Assembly: GCA_016713965.1 (NCBI GenBank) | Contig: JADJOC010000010.1 | Location: 186,001-250,000 of the forward strand | Direction: 5' to 3' | Length of the DNA stretch: 64,000 bases | Source: Chitinophagaceae bacterium | GTDB taxonomy: Bacteria; Bacteroidota; Bacteroidia; Chitinophagales; Chitinophagaceae | Shown here: piece after piece, positions 8,311 to 17,914 of the stretch | Numbering within the stretch: the first letter of the stretch is position 1 | Layout of the letters: the number at the start of each line of letters is the position of its first letter | Position numbers and translations under genes: made by a program | Notes under the pieces: model-generated | Told to the model about the DNA's origin: nothing | Seen by the model: only the letters and a program-made list of their open reading frames with translations | The model's database searches: none

Positions 8311-9576
8311 CTACATATTTTTTATTATCTCATCTGCAAATTCACTGGTCTTTAATAATGTGGCGTCTTTCATTAAATTATAAAAATCAATAGTTACTTT
8401 TTTGCTCCGGATAGTTTTGCCAACAGCATTGGTAATTAATTGGGCGGCAGCTTCCCAACGCATGTATTCGAGCATCATTACGCCGCTTAAAATAACGGAT
8501 GACGGGTTCATAGTATTGGTATTGGCAAAACGAGGGGCCGTACCATGTGTAGCTTCAAATACGGCATGACCCGTTAAGTAATTAATATTTGCACCCGGTG
8601 CAATTCCAATGCCGCCAACCTGTGCGGCTAATGCATCACTAATATAATCTCCATTTAAATTTAGCGTAGCTATTACCGAATAATCCTGCGGTGCTAATAA
8701 AGCCTGCTGTAAAAAATTATCAGCTATGGCATCTTTAATAATTACTTTACCACCGGCGGCAGAAATTCTCATTTCTTCGTTGGCCACTGCTTCACCGCTT
8801 TCTTTTTTAGTGCGTTCCCATTGGTTCCAGGTGTATACATTGCCGCCAAATTCACGTTCCGCCAATTCATACCCCCAGTTTTTAAAGGCACCTTCGGTGT
8901 ACTTCATAATATTGCCTTTATGCACAATAGTTACGGAAGGTAATTTATGTTCAATAGCATGTTTAATGGCTGAGCGTATTAATCGTTCGCTTCCTTCTTT
9001 ACTAACAGGTTTAATGCCTAAGGAAGTGGTATCAGGAAAACGTATGCTTTTCACCTTCATTTCAGTTACTAAAAAATCCATTAATTTTTTAGCTTCCGGG
9101 GTGCCGGTCATAAATTCAATTCCGGCATAAATATCTTCTGTATTTTCCCTGAATATAACCATGTTTACTTTTTCAGGCTGCCACATAGGGCTGGGTACGC
9201 CTTCAAAGTATTTTACAGGCCTCAGGCAAACATATAAATCCAGTTCTTGTCTTAATGCCACATTTAAGCTTCTTATCCCACCACCTACCGGCGTAGTTAA
9301 CGGGCCTTTGATGGATAATAAATATTCTTTAAAAGCATCCATGGTAGCTTCCGGCATCCAGCTTCCGGTTTGGTTAAAAGCCTTCTCACCTGCCAGAACT
9401 TCCTTCCATTCTATTTTCTTTTTTCCGTTGTATGCTTTTGCTACGGCAGCATCAAATACTTTAACACTTGCTTTCCAGATATCCGGGCCAATGCCATCAC
9501 CTTCTATAAATGGAATAATTGGTTTGTCGGGAACTACTAAATTGCCATTGCCATCCATTATAATTTTAGAAGCCAT
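8311..9576 (-). CDS. icd: Isocitrate dehydrogenase, prokaryotic (E. coli Icd) type
   Basis: 421 residues, full length. N-terminal IPFIEGDGIGPDIW, substrate-binding SLNVALRQELDLYVCLRPV (the Ser, Asn and Arg positions of the E. coli enzyme are present), metal-site region GDYISDALAAQVGG, and EATHGTAPRFANTNTMNP. Compared from memory with E. coli Icd, two residues that contact the NADP 2'-phosphate (Tyr391, Arg395) fall on Ile and Asn in VTIDFYNLM, while Lys344/Tyr345 become Arg/Phe. Cofactor choice therefore cannot be assumed. Own promoter just upstream. Confidence 0.92.
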   Translation of the reverse strand: MASKIIMDGNGNLVVPDKPIIPFIEGDGIGPDIWKASVKVFDAAVAKAYNGKKKIEWKEVLAGEKAFNQTGSWMPEATMDAFKEYLLSIKGPLTTPVGGGIRSLNVALRQELDLYVCLRPVKYFEGVPSPMWQPEKVNMVIFRENTEDIYAGIEFMTGTPEAKKLMDFLVTEMKVKSIRFPDTTSLGIKPVSKEGSERLIRSAIKHAIEHKLPSVTIVHKGNIMKYTEGAFKNWGYELAEREFGGNVYTWNQWERTKKESGEAVANEEMRISAAGGKVIIKDAIADNFLQQALLAPQDYSVIATLNLNGDYISDALAAQVGGIGIAPGANINYLTGHAVFEATHGTAPRFANTNTMNPSSVILSGVMMLEYMRWEAAAQLITNAVGKTIRSKKVTIDFYNLMKDATLLKTSEFADEIIKNM

Positions 9577-9594
9577 AAAAAATTAAATTTGCCG

Positions 9595-9623
9595 CAAAGT
9601 TAGGCAAGATTTCTATGTTAAAA
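9595..9623 (-). promoter_or_regulatory. Promoter for the E. coli-type isocitrate dehydrogenase
   Basis: - strand: -33 TTTT (9623-9620), 17 bp spacer, -7 TAACTTTG (9602-9595). Matches the Bacteroidota consensus TAnnTTTG exactly. Confidence 0.55.
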
Positions 9624-9702
9624 TCATTCATACGGTGAGATATTGCCAGTAGCAGTAATTGATAAATTGGGGTGGTGATATTGATAAATTAAAACAATTG
9701 TA

Positions 9703-10558
9703 TTAAAAACTTTGTACCCATGCCAGTATTATTTCTACTTTAGTGCCGCTTGCATTATTGTTGCTATCTACAAGGTCGGTAATTATTACTGGGGAATTGA
9801 TATTATAATCTTTATTAAATAACTCAATTCTTTTCAACGTAGTTCCTATGCCATAGGATTTTGATTTTTTTGGGCTAAATTGTTTGTTGCATATGGATTG
9901 ACTTCTTCCAATACCATTATCTTCTATTATGCATACCAGCGTATTGTTTTTGCGTTGCAGGTTAATTTGCAATAAACCTTCGGATAGTAAAGGGAGCAAC
10001 CCATGCAAAATGGCATTTTCAACAAAAGGTTGTATAATAAGAGGTGATATTTCTGTAACGTCTGCATCAATATCCGGATCGATGTTTATCTGGTAATTGA
10101 ACTTATTTTCAAACCTGATACGTTCTACCTGTAAATACAAGTCTACAACATTCAGCTCATCGGCTAATGTTATTTTTCTTTGGCGGCTATGCTCTAATAT
10201 TAAGCGTAGCAATTTTGAAAATTTGGTAATGTACTGATTAGAAGTAGCAGTTTCATTTTTATTAATAAACGAGTTAATGGTATTTAATGAATTAAAGATA
10301 AAGTGAGGGTTTAACTGGTTATGAAAAGCATCATTTTCCAGGTTATTGATTTTTATTTCATGATCGCTTCGTAACTTTTCTTTATGTTTTATCTGATTTA
10401 TTCTGAAATGATAGGCTATATAAACAAGGCCAACGGCTGATAAAAAGCAACAACCTATATGTCCAGCTTTCCCAGGAGGGGATTTTTGCAATGTATTCCG
10501 ATTGTGAAAACACAACCGTACCAATGCAAAGCATTAAGATGGTTATAAGGATTTTCAT
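9703..10558 (-). CDS. LytS/YehU-type sensor histidine kinase (one frameshift)
   Basis: About 285 residues when rebuilt. The true N-terminus is in another frame: MKILITILMLCIGTVVFSQ (from 10558), then SEYIAKIPSWESWTYRLL, joining near 10440-10448 to SAVGLVYIAYHF, a transmembrane segment. It continues into a HisKA_2/His_kinase domain with NQLNPHFIFNSLNTINSFI (phospho-acceptor His), ENAILHG (N box) and EDNGIGRS (G1 box). Such kinases usually pair with a LytTR response regulator; none is nearby. It is divergent from the nuclease gene across an inverted-repeat element. Confidence 0.8.
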
Positions 10559-10583
10559 GTAAACACAAGATACAATGACAGGT

Positions 10584-10733
10584 ATGTAAGTCATAATTAT
10601 ACGTTAAGCCAAATGGGTCATACATTAAGTATTTAACCCCATTCGTTAATTTGTAAAATATATTCGTTATTTTTGTTACCTTTTCTTACATTATTTACCC
10701 ATTTGGCATTAAGCTATAATTTTGAATTACATA
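10584..10733. repeat. 150-bp element with long imperfect terminal inverted repeats
   Basis: The left arm ends GTTAAGCCAAATGGGT (to 10618) and the right arm begins ACCCATTTGGCATTAAGC (10697). The outer parts, ATGTAAGTCATAATTAT versus the complement ATGTAATTCAAAATTAT, also match, giving arms of about 35-37 bp around an AT-rich centre of about 78 bp. It occupies the whole promoter region between two divergent genes. It could be a MITE-like element or a large operator. Confidence 0.55.
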
Positions 10734-10789
10734 AGTCAGTTATATTACTTTTAGTTGAATGATTATATTTGATAAAAATCTGCGATTAT

Positions 10790-12039
10790 ATGAAATTATC
10801 AGTTATAGTGCTATTATTAACAATAACACCTTTTTGTGTTTTTCCCAAAACCCTGATGAGCAAATAAAAAAGCTGGAACTGGAATTAGTGCTTTTACATA
10901 AAAAGGAAGACAGCTTATTATCCAAAATTGAAGGGTTTAAATTTCAAAAAATACGCAATGATTTAAATGAAATTGGTTTGCCAAAGTTATTGCCGGGAGA
11001 AGCGGTTATTCATCATGCGGCATATTCACTTGTATATGCAGAGCCATATGAGCAGGCGAAATGGGTGGCTCATATTATTTTACCGGACGTGGTAAGAGGT
11101 AATGAAGGACGCACTAATGACTTTAGACCAGATTCTTCAATTAAAACAGGATCTGCGGTAGAATCGGATTATTTTTTACGAATTCCACTTACCGACAGCA
11201 CATTTAAATATGATGGATTTGGTTATGACAGGGGTCACCTTGCACCATCTGCCGATTTCAGGTATTCTAAAAAAGCATTATCCGAAAGCTATTTGTATTC
11301 TAATATGTCACCTCAAAAAGCTGCGTTTAACCGTGGCCGTTGGTCAGAACTGGAAGATGCAGTAAGGCAATATGTAGTTCGTAATAAAACACAGTTGTAT
11401 GTGGTAACGGGTGGTGTTTTAAAAGAAGGGTTACAAAAAATTGAGCGGGGGATAAACAAAGTAGCTATACCCGAGCAATATTTTAAAGTTGTATTAGATC
11501 ATGTTAACAAAAGGGCAATAGGATTTTTAATGCCAAATAAAGATTGTGAATACCCGGTAATGAACTATGCATGCACAATAGACAGCATAGAGGCATTAAC
11601 AGGTATTGACTTTTTTGCTAATTTGCCTGATGCCGAGGAAAATAAGCTAGAAAGCGCAGTTGATATTAATAAATGGATAGGAGAGCGGGAATTAGGGGAT
11701 GTATTGCCTTTAAGGGCAGATAGCCTGCCACGGAATACTTTTAATACAGTACAGGCGCAATATTATATTGGTAAAAATGAAAATATTAAAGTATGTGGTA
11801 CGGTAGTCAGTACTAAACTGTCTTCTAAAGGAAATATATTTTTGAACCTGGATAAAAAATTTCCCAAACAAATATTTAGTGTTAGTATTTTTAAAGATAA
11901 AGTATCGAATTTTAGCTATAAACCAGATGTGTTTTTATTTGGTAAAACGGTATGCATAACCGGCAAGGTTACTAATTTTAATGGCACACCAACTATGAAT
12001 ATTGAAAGTGAAAAATTTATTGAAATTTTAGAAGAGTAG
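10790..12039 (+). CDS. Secreted DNA/RNA non-specific endonuclease with C-terminal OB-like domain (one frameshift)
   Basis: About 416 residues. The start at 10790 gives a signal peptide MKLSVIVLLLTITPFCVF that joins SQNPDEQ after a one-base loss in a T-run near 10840; the in-frame ATG at 10759 gives no signal peptide and is rejected. Residues ~60-300 are a NUC-type His-Me-finger nuclease with the catalytic DRGHLAPSADFR motif and SNMSPQKAAFNRGRW. Residues ~330-415 look like a small beta-rich OB-fold domain. Probably exported, cleaving extracellular nucleic acid. Confidence 0.85.
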
Positions 12040-12044
12040 ATAAA

Positions 12045-12084
12045 ATAAAAAGCCAAAGCTTAAACGAACTTTGGCTTTTTATTT
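12045..12084. terminator. Bidirectional terminator
   Basis: Stem AGCCAAAG / CTTTGGCT (12051-12058 and 12069-12076) flanked by A- and T-tracts, between the nuclease gene and the convergent Pmp3-like gene. Confidence 0.85.
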
Positions 12085-12099
12085 TATAAAAATTAATTA

Positions 12100-12523
12100 T
12101 TAATCAGCACCTAATACTACAATCAAAGCATAAATAATTCCTGGCAACCAGAACAATAAAGTAAGCAATAAGCTTATCCAGAATTTAGTATTTATTTCAC
12201 CCTGGTGTAAGTATACTGCTAATGGTGGTAACAAAATAGCAAGAATTACCAATAGGCAAAGTGTTAGTACTTGTGTCTCCGCCATTACGTTTTTCTTTTT
12301 AAATTTGCGCAACTCTTTTTTCACTTCTTTAATTCTTTCCTTTCTTTCTTTACGGCTAAGACTTTTAAACTCTTTTACAAGATCAGAAATGCTTATACGA
12401 GGGTTATCTGTCGGATTAACAGATGCCGGTATGGCCAATGGAGTGATATTAGCTGCCATCAAGGGATTGTAGATACTACTACTTACAATTGATGCCAATA
12501 AAAAGCAAAACGATTTTTTTCAT
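12100..12523 (-). CDS. YqaE/Pmp3 family membrane protein with lysine-rich N-terminal extension (one frameshift)
   Basis: About 140 residues. Start at 12523 (MKKIVLLF...) gives a signal-like segment joining ASIVSSSIYNPL after a frameshift in the T-run near 12506. A charged coiled middle (KSLSRKERKERIKEVKKELRKF) precedes the Pmp3 signature: two membrane helices with AILLPPLAVYLHQG and FWISLLLTLLFWLPGIIYAL. Pmp3 proteolipids influence membrane potential and stress tolerance. The N-terminal extension is common in Bacteroidota versions. Confidence 0.75.
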
Positions 12524-12700
12524 ATATATGTATTGATTGTTAAATAATACATAAAAGTAAAGATTATTTCTTTTGAACAATAATTATTTAAAAAATAACG
12601 ATTTTTAATTTCGCACTATTAATCATATATATTAATAAACCGGTTTGAAACCCTTCTGGCAATAGTATAAATGCCGTGGGTACGCACAACTAAAAAATAA

Positions 12701-13817
12701 TTAAAGGTATAGGGCATGGAAAGAGAATTTGCCATTACCATATTCCAAAGCCGGCATAGGAAGTTTTATTACATTTAAAATTTGCAAAGCTAATTTTATA
12801 CCCTTTTTATTGGTTTTTATTTTAGTAAAATCTATATCAGGAGACAGGTACCATTGCCGGTAACGTTTTATATCCGTACGATCAAAGATGATGTTTTCAT
12901 TATCGTCTTTGACAATATTATCAAAAGCGCCAAACATACCTTCTGCGCCGGTTCCAACAGAAACCTGGAGCCATATTGGTATTCTGGTATCAGGAAAAAA
13001 TTGTTTTAAACCCGTGCTTAACCAGTATGTCTGGCCATTATAATCTTTTAAAAGCCTTTCAGGGAGGCTTTTGCCAAATATCTTATCGCTCCGCTGGTTT
13101 AATGTGACATCTTTATAAGATTGCCGATGTGCCGAAAATTTAAATTGTATCTTCTGCTCATCCCAAGCCAGCTCCTGTGCAATCAACATGCCGCTGCCAA
13201 AAATATTCGCAGCAAAGTCGCCCCAACTCCAGCCCCATTCTGCGCTAAAGCCATCTAGGGTTTCTATAACAGTTTGGTAAGCTGCACCACTCATTCCTCC
13301 AATCCAAATTCGTTTTTTTTCTGTCCATACCTGTCTGGCGCCAGAGCTCCATGCTGGCTTTGCTCCATCCATATGCACTATAAGCATGGCCTATTTTATC
13401 AATTTGCTTCCATTCGTGTAAATCATTAAAAACATGCATATTACTTTGTGGATAATTTTTATACCAGGTTTGATACAAAGCTACCATCGCACCGCTATAG
13501 CCCACAATATTTATACCTGCCACTAATTTTATACGGTTTTTAACTTGTTTTGGCGTAAGCTTTTTTTGATTTATTAATTCATTGGCCAGCGGTATGTTCT
13601 TTTGCACTGTATCCCCGGCAGAACCAGCATTTTTTTCTGTAATTATTTTTGGTATAGAATCTTGTGTAAAAGAAGGGTTACCCAAACATATGGCTATAGC
13701 AAAGCTGAATATAAATTTTAATGCATAAGAATGATTATTCAGGTATTTATTAAACGCTTGAAACAGTAATGTTTTATTTTCCGGTAAATTGAAATGATAT
13801 GGTGCAGTTGAGCTCAT
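12701..13817 (-). CDS. DUF2279 (YfiM-like) protein (one frameshift)
   Basis: About 370 residues when joined. The first frame carries a hydrophobic export segment (FIFSFAIAICLGNPSFTQ) and DUF2279 motifs WKQIDKIGHAYSAYGW and ASMELWRQTGMDRKK. It then runs off frame in an 8-base T-run (A-run on the coding strand) near 13313, and the second frame resumes exactly with RIWIGGMSGAAYQTVIETLDGF and SAEWGWSWGDF. The C-terminal part has KRYRQWYLSPDIDFTKIKT, typical of the family. Function unknown; predicted periplasmic or outer-membrane associated. Confidence 0.8.
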
Positions 13818-13915
13818 AAAAAAACAAAAATAAACTTATCTGTTGTTAATAAGATACGTAAAAATAAACTAATAAAGATGTTTATAAGAAGGTATGTGGG
13901 CGAAGTTAAATATTT

Positions 13916-14290
13916 TCAAAACTTAGGGACAACAGCTACTTTTTTCTTTTTGCTTAAAATGGATTCTACAATATCTTTTGCTATTATGTTAGATAGCTTG
14001 TGGTCTTGTTTCCATTTTTCATTCCTTTGTTCAATTTGTGAGGTAGTCAAAGGATAATCAGGCCAACTCATTAGTTGATTATTTGGCGGAGTATAATCTA
14101 TACGCTGAAAAGAATGTTGTGTTTTAACTGAGGTGATGGAATTAGATAGATTATTTTTTATATCATAGCTATCTTTAATTACATAGGTAATTTGAGCAGG
14201 GGCTTTAGTGCATAAAAATAATACCAATACTATATTAAAACATACTTTTAATATAGGTAATTGTAAATATTTACCCGGAATAAAATTCAT
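13916..14290 (-). CDS. Hypothetical secreted protein, 124 residues
   Basis: Not recognised. An N-terminal hydrophobic segment ending in ...LCTKAPAQ looks like a signal peptide. The mature part is polar, with a conserved-looking QRIDYTPPNNQLMSWPDYPLT and a lysine-rich end. Divergent from the phosphoglucomutase gene. Confidence 0.55.
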   Translation of the reverse strand: MNFIPGKYLQLPILKVCFNIVLVLFLCTKAPAQITYVIKDSYDIKNNLSNSITSVKTQHSFQRIDYTPPNNQLMSWPDYPLTTSQIEQRNEKWKQDHKLSNIIAKDIVESILSKKKKVAVVPKF

Positions 14291-14311
14291 GAAACAAATT
14301 TACAAAATATA

Positions 14312-14341
14312 TTTTAATGAACTGTTAAACATTTATTTTTG
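14312..14341 (+). promoter_or_regulatory. Candidate promoter of the pgm-desaturase-diiron-GT operon
   Basis: -33-like TTTT (14312-14315), 18 bp spacer, -7 TATTTTTG (14334-14341). Transcription would begin only about ten bases before the ATG at 14361, so the leader is very short. Confidence 0.4.
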
Positions 14342-14360
14342 ATACTACAAATATTAAATT

Positions 14361-16085
14361 ATGGAAGCAACGACTCTTAAAAGGATTAATGATTGGCTAA
14401 GTGGCAATTACGAACAAGCCGTTAAAGACGAAATTTTACGTTTACAAAAAGATAATCCTGCAGAACTCGAAGAAGCGTTCTATAAAAACCTGGAGTTTGG
14501 TACCGGGGGGCTTCGTGGTGTAATGGGAATAGGCACTAACCGTATGAATAAATATACGGTAGGAATGGCTACGCAAGGGTATGCAAATTATCTTAACCAA
14601 TGTTTTAATGATAATGTAAAGGTTGCAATAGCGCATGATTGCAGGAACAATAGCCGCTTATTTGCCGAAATTACTGCAAATGTATTTGCGGCTAATGGCA
14701 TAAAAGTATTTTTGTTTGAAGCATTACGGCCTACGCCTGAACTTAGTTTTGCCATAAGGCATTTAGGTTGCCAGGGTGGTGTGGTGTGCACAGCATCTCA
14801 TAATCCTAAAGAATACAATGGATATAAAGCTTATTGGGATGATGGTGCACAAATGGTGCCGCCGCATGATAAAAATGTAATTAAGGAAGTAGAAAAGATT
14901 ACTAAAGTTGAAGATGTAAAGTGGAATGGCGGGGAAACCAATATTACAATTATTGGTTCAGAATTGGATAATGCGTATATGGATATGGTAAAAAGCCTCA
15001 GCATTTATCCTGAAGTGTGTAAAGCTCAGTATGATTTAAAAATTGTATACACTCCCATCCATGGTACAGGCATTATGTTGGTGCCTGATGTATTGAAAAA
15101 TTTTGGATTTACGAATGTGCATATTGTAGAAGAGCAGAGTATGCCAGACGGAAATTTTTCTACAGTAGTTTATCCCAATCCTGAAGAAGAAGAAGCCATG
15201 AGCATTGGGCTAAAAAAAGCTGAAGAACTGGATGCCGATATTTTATTAGGCACAGACCCGGATAGTGACAGGGTAGGTATTGGTGTGAAAAACAGTAAAG
15301 GTCAATGGATATTAATGAATGGTAACCAAACGGCTGTACTGGCATTTAATTATTTAATAGAAGCAAGAAAAGCAAAAGGTATTGCACAGCCTAATGACAT
15401 GGTAATAAAAACAATTGTTACCACAGATATGATTGATGTCATAGCAAAAGCTAATAATGTGGCCTGCTACAATGTATTGACCGGTTTTAAATGGATATCA
15501 TCTTTGATTAAAGAAAAAGAAGGAAAAGAAAATTATATTATTGGTGGCGAAGAAAGTTTTGGTTTGATGATTGGTGATAAAATAAGAGATAAAGATGCAG
15601 TAAGTGCTGTAGCATTGCTTTGTGAAATGTCAGCTTATGAGAAAGAGAAAGGCAGGAGCTTATATGATAAACTGGTTGATTTGTACCTGCAATACGGATT
15701 ATACAAAGAAGACCTGGTAAGTATTACAAAAAAAGGAATGAATGGCGCCAAAGAGATTGCAGATATGATGGAAACATTTAGAAGTAACCCGCCTAAAACT
15801 TTGGATGGTATAGCAGTTGATGAATTGCTGGATTATGAATTACAGGTTGGAAAAAACTTAAGTACGGGGACAACCTGGAAAATTGACTTGCCAAAAAGCA
15901 ATGTGCTCCAGTTTACCATGAGCGATGGTACAAAAATTTCTGCAAGACCCAGTGGTACAGAACCTAAAATAAAATTTTATTTTAGTGTAAATGCAAAATT
16001 GGAAAATATTGCATTGCTGGATGAGACAGAAAAAAAGCTGGATGAAAAAATAGAAAGAATTGCTAAAGAAATGGGCTTGAAATAA
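14361..16085 (+). CDS. Phosphoglucomutase/phosphomannomutase (phospho-sugar mutase)
   Basis: 574 residues, full length for the alpha-D-phosphohexomutase family. Visible are the active-site serine loop TASHNPKEYNGYKAYW, the metal-binding loop GTDPDSDRVG, the sugar-specificity loop GGEESFG and the phosphate-binding loop ARPSGTEPKIKFY. It interconverts hexose 6- and 1-phosphates in the cytosol, feeding nucleotide-sugar synthesis. Only four bases separate it from the desaturase gene, so it likely leads a four-gene operon ending in a glycosyltransferase. Confidence 0.93.
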   Translation: MEATTLKRINDWLSGNYEQAVKDEILRLQKDNPAELEEAFYKNLEFGTGGLRGVMGIGTNRMNKYTVGMATQGYANYLNQCFNDNVKVAIAHDCRNNSRLFAEITANVFAANGIKVFLFEALRPTPELSFAIRHLGCQGGVVCTASHNPKEYNGYKAYWDDGAQMVPPHDKNVIKEVEKITKVEDVKWNGGETNITIIGSELDNAYMDMVKSLSIYPEVCKAQYDLKIVYTPIHGTGIMLVPDVLKNFGFTNVHIVEEQSMPDGNFSTVVYPNPEEEEAMSIGLKKAEELDADILLGTDPDSDRVGIGVKNSKGQWILMNGNQTAVLAFNYLIEARKAKGIAQPNDMVIKTIVTTDMIDVIAKANNVACYNVLTGFKWISSLIKEKEGKENYIIGGEESFGLMIGDKIRDKDAVSAVALLCEMSAYEKEKGRSLYDKLVDLYLQYGLYKEDLVSITKKGMNGAKEIADMMETFRSNPPKTLDGIAVDELLDYELQVGKNLSTGTTWKIDLPKSNVLQFTMSDGTKISARPSGTEPKIKFYFSVNAKLENIALLDETEKKLDEKIERIAKEMGLK

Positions 16086-16089
16086 TTAT

Positions 16090-17139
16090 ATGGCTATACA
16101 ATTTAAAAGCACTGATGTTTTTCAAAAGATTTTGTTGCAACGTGTAAATGAATATTTTAAAAATAACAATGTTGGAAAATATGCTAATGGGGCAATGATT
16201 GTAAAAATGGTTTGTATAATTATATTATGGATATTAAGCATTATTTCCATTTTTACTATTAAAACGACTTTCCCGGGATATGTGTTTTTATATGTATTGC
16301 ACGGATTATGCTCAATTTTGGTAATTTTCAATATAAGCCACGATGCAGTGCATCAGGCATTATTTCGCAATAAATTTATTAATAATATTTTTGGTTATAG
16401 TTTTAATCTATTAGGCGGCAATAAATATTCATGGTATTTAAAGCACAACATCGGGCATCATAATTTTACAAACATTCATGGCAAAGATATTGACATAGAA
16501 ACTGCGCCATTATTCCGTATATCTCCATATACACCTTTAAAAAAGCATTATCGTTTTCAGCATTTGTATATATTGCCTCTTTATTGTTTTCTGTCTTTGG
16601 CATTGATCCTGGTAATAGACTTCGTAGTTATGTTTAAGATTAAACCAGGAGGAAAAAAGCCTGCTGTAAAAGAATGGATGATTTTATTTTGTAGCAAGTT
16701 TATTTACCTGGGTTATATCATTCTTGCCCTTGCATATTTTCTGCAGCTTACTTTATTTGAAGTTATTATTTGTTTTTTTGTTATGCATGCCGTTATTGGT
16801 TTTTTTATTTCCTTGGTGTTGTTATCATCACATTTCATAGAGCATGCCAGTTATTACAAAGTGGTAGCGGATAGTAAGCTTTCTTCTTCCTGGCCAGAGC
16901 ATCAATTGCTTACTACAATAGACATTGCTCCCGAAAATAAAATGGCAAATTTATTATTGGGTGGTTTAAATGCAAATATTATTCACCACATACTCCCTAA
17001 TATTTGCCATATCCATTTTATACCGTTATCTAAAATTTTAAGACATACTGCCGAAGAATATAATATGCCTTATATTGCTTTTACTTTTAAGCAAGCTTTG
17101 AAGGAACATTTTATTTTTTTAAAAAAAATGGGCAGGTAA
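16090..17139 (+). CDS. Membrane fatty acid desaturase
   Basis: 349 residues, several membrane segments. The three histidine boxes of the integral-membrane diiron desaturase/hydroxylase superfamily are present: HDAVH (near residue 92), HNIGHHNFTNIHGKD (near 125) and a third with HHILPNICHIHF (near 300). It would insert a double bond or hydroxyl into an acyl chain using O2. Placement between a sugar-phosphate mutase and a diiron oxygenase-like gene plus glycosyltransferase suggests a specialised lipid rather than bulk membrane desaturation (inference). Confidence 0.85.
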   Translation: MAIQFKSTDVFQKILLQRVNEYFKNNNVGKYANGAMIVKMVCIIILWILSIISIFTIKTTFPGYVFLYVLHGLCSILVIFNISHDAVHQALFRNKFINNIFGYSFNLLGGNKYSWYLKHNIGHHNFTNIHGKDIDIETAPLFRISPYTPLKKHYRFQHLYILPLYCFLSLALILVIDFVVMFKIKPGGKKPAVKEWMILFCSKFIYLGYIILALAYFLQLTLFEVIICFFVMHAVIGFFISLVLLSSHFIEHASYYKVVADSKLSSSWPEHQLLTTIDIAPENKMANLLLGGLNANIIHHILPNICHIHFIPLSKILRHTAEEYNMPYIAFTFKQALKEHFIFLKKMGR

Positions 17140-17165
17140 AAATTATTTTCCCATAATATAAAATC

Positions 17166-17906
17166 ATGACACAAGAACAAAAAGAAGCCGAATTAAAAAA
17201 ACTCGATGAAACTATTTCAAATATTTGGAAAAAAATTTTTTCATTAAAAGAGGCTGCAGGCTTTTTTGAAAAAATAACAGGTAAGGATAAACGAATTTAT
17301 GCATTATACATGACACAAGTATATCATTATTCTTACTATACGGCAAGGCATATGGGTTTGGCAGGTGCTAATTTATTCAATAAAAATGTTCATTTTATGC
17401 AATACAGCTTTGAGCATGCCAGCGAAGAAACCGGTCATGAACTTATGGCGTTGCATGACCTGAAGGCTGTAGGAGTTCCAATCGAAGAAGCAGAAAAAGA
17501 CATGCCCCCGGCATTGCCAGGTAATGAAATGCTTATTGCTTATGTAAAATATTTATCCGAGAGTGAGCATCCGTTTAGGATGCTGGGATATAGTTATTGG
17601 ATAGAGAGCCCTTATAAATATGTATTACAGTTTATGGAAACCATGCAAAAGAGTATGGAACTTGAAAGTAAGCAAATGACATTTTATTACCAGCACATGC
17701 AGATCGATCAAAAACATGGTGGAGATGTGATTAAAATACTTATGAAAGTTTGTAATACTCCGGAGCAATGGAACATGGTACGTGAAGTAACAGAAAATTC
17801 TTTACAGATGATGTTGAACCTGTTTGTAGAAATTTTTGCAGAATATGATAAACTTGTAAAAGGGGAGTCCAAAAATTTCGCAATTTTGAATAATATTTCC
17901 TACTAA
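17166..17906 (+). CDS. Heme-oxygenase-like diiron protein (iron-containing redox enzyme family)
   Basis: 246 residues, all-helical by composition. The pattern YHYSYYTARHMGLAG ... HASEETGHELMALHDL ... HMQIDQKHGGDVIKIL supplies the Glu/His ligands spread over helices in heme-oxygenase-like diiron oxidases (HDOs) such as UndA. Known family members catalyse O2-dependent decarboxylation, N-oxygenation or desaturation in natural-product pathways. It lies 26 bases after the desaturase and 8 before the glycosyltransferase, indicating joint action. The reaction here is unknown. Confidence 0.7.
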   Translation: MTQEQKEAELKKLDETISNIWKKIFSLKEAAGFFEKITGKDKRIYALYMTQVYHYSYYTARHMGLAGANLFNKNVHFMQYSFEHASEETGHELMALHDLKAVGVPIEEAEKDMPPALPGNEMLIAYVKYLSESEHPFRMLGYSYWIESPYKYVLQFMETMQKSMELESKQMTFYYQHMQIDQKHGGDVIKILMKVCNTPEQWNMVREVTENSLQMMLNLFVEIFAEYDKLVKGESKNFAILNNISY

Positions 17907-17914
17907 ATTTTCGT

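Noticed and set aside
8726..9586. Long antisense frames over the second isocitrate dehydrogenase
   Set aside because: Ser/Pro/Leu-rich shadow frames opposite a well-conserved enzyme.
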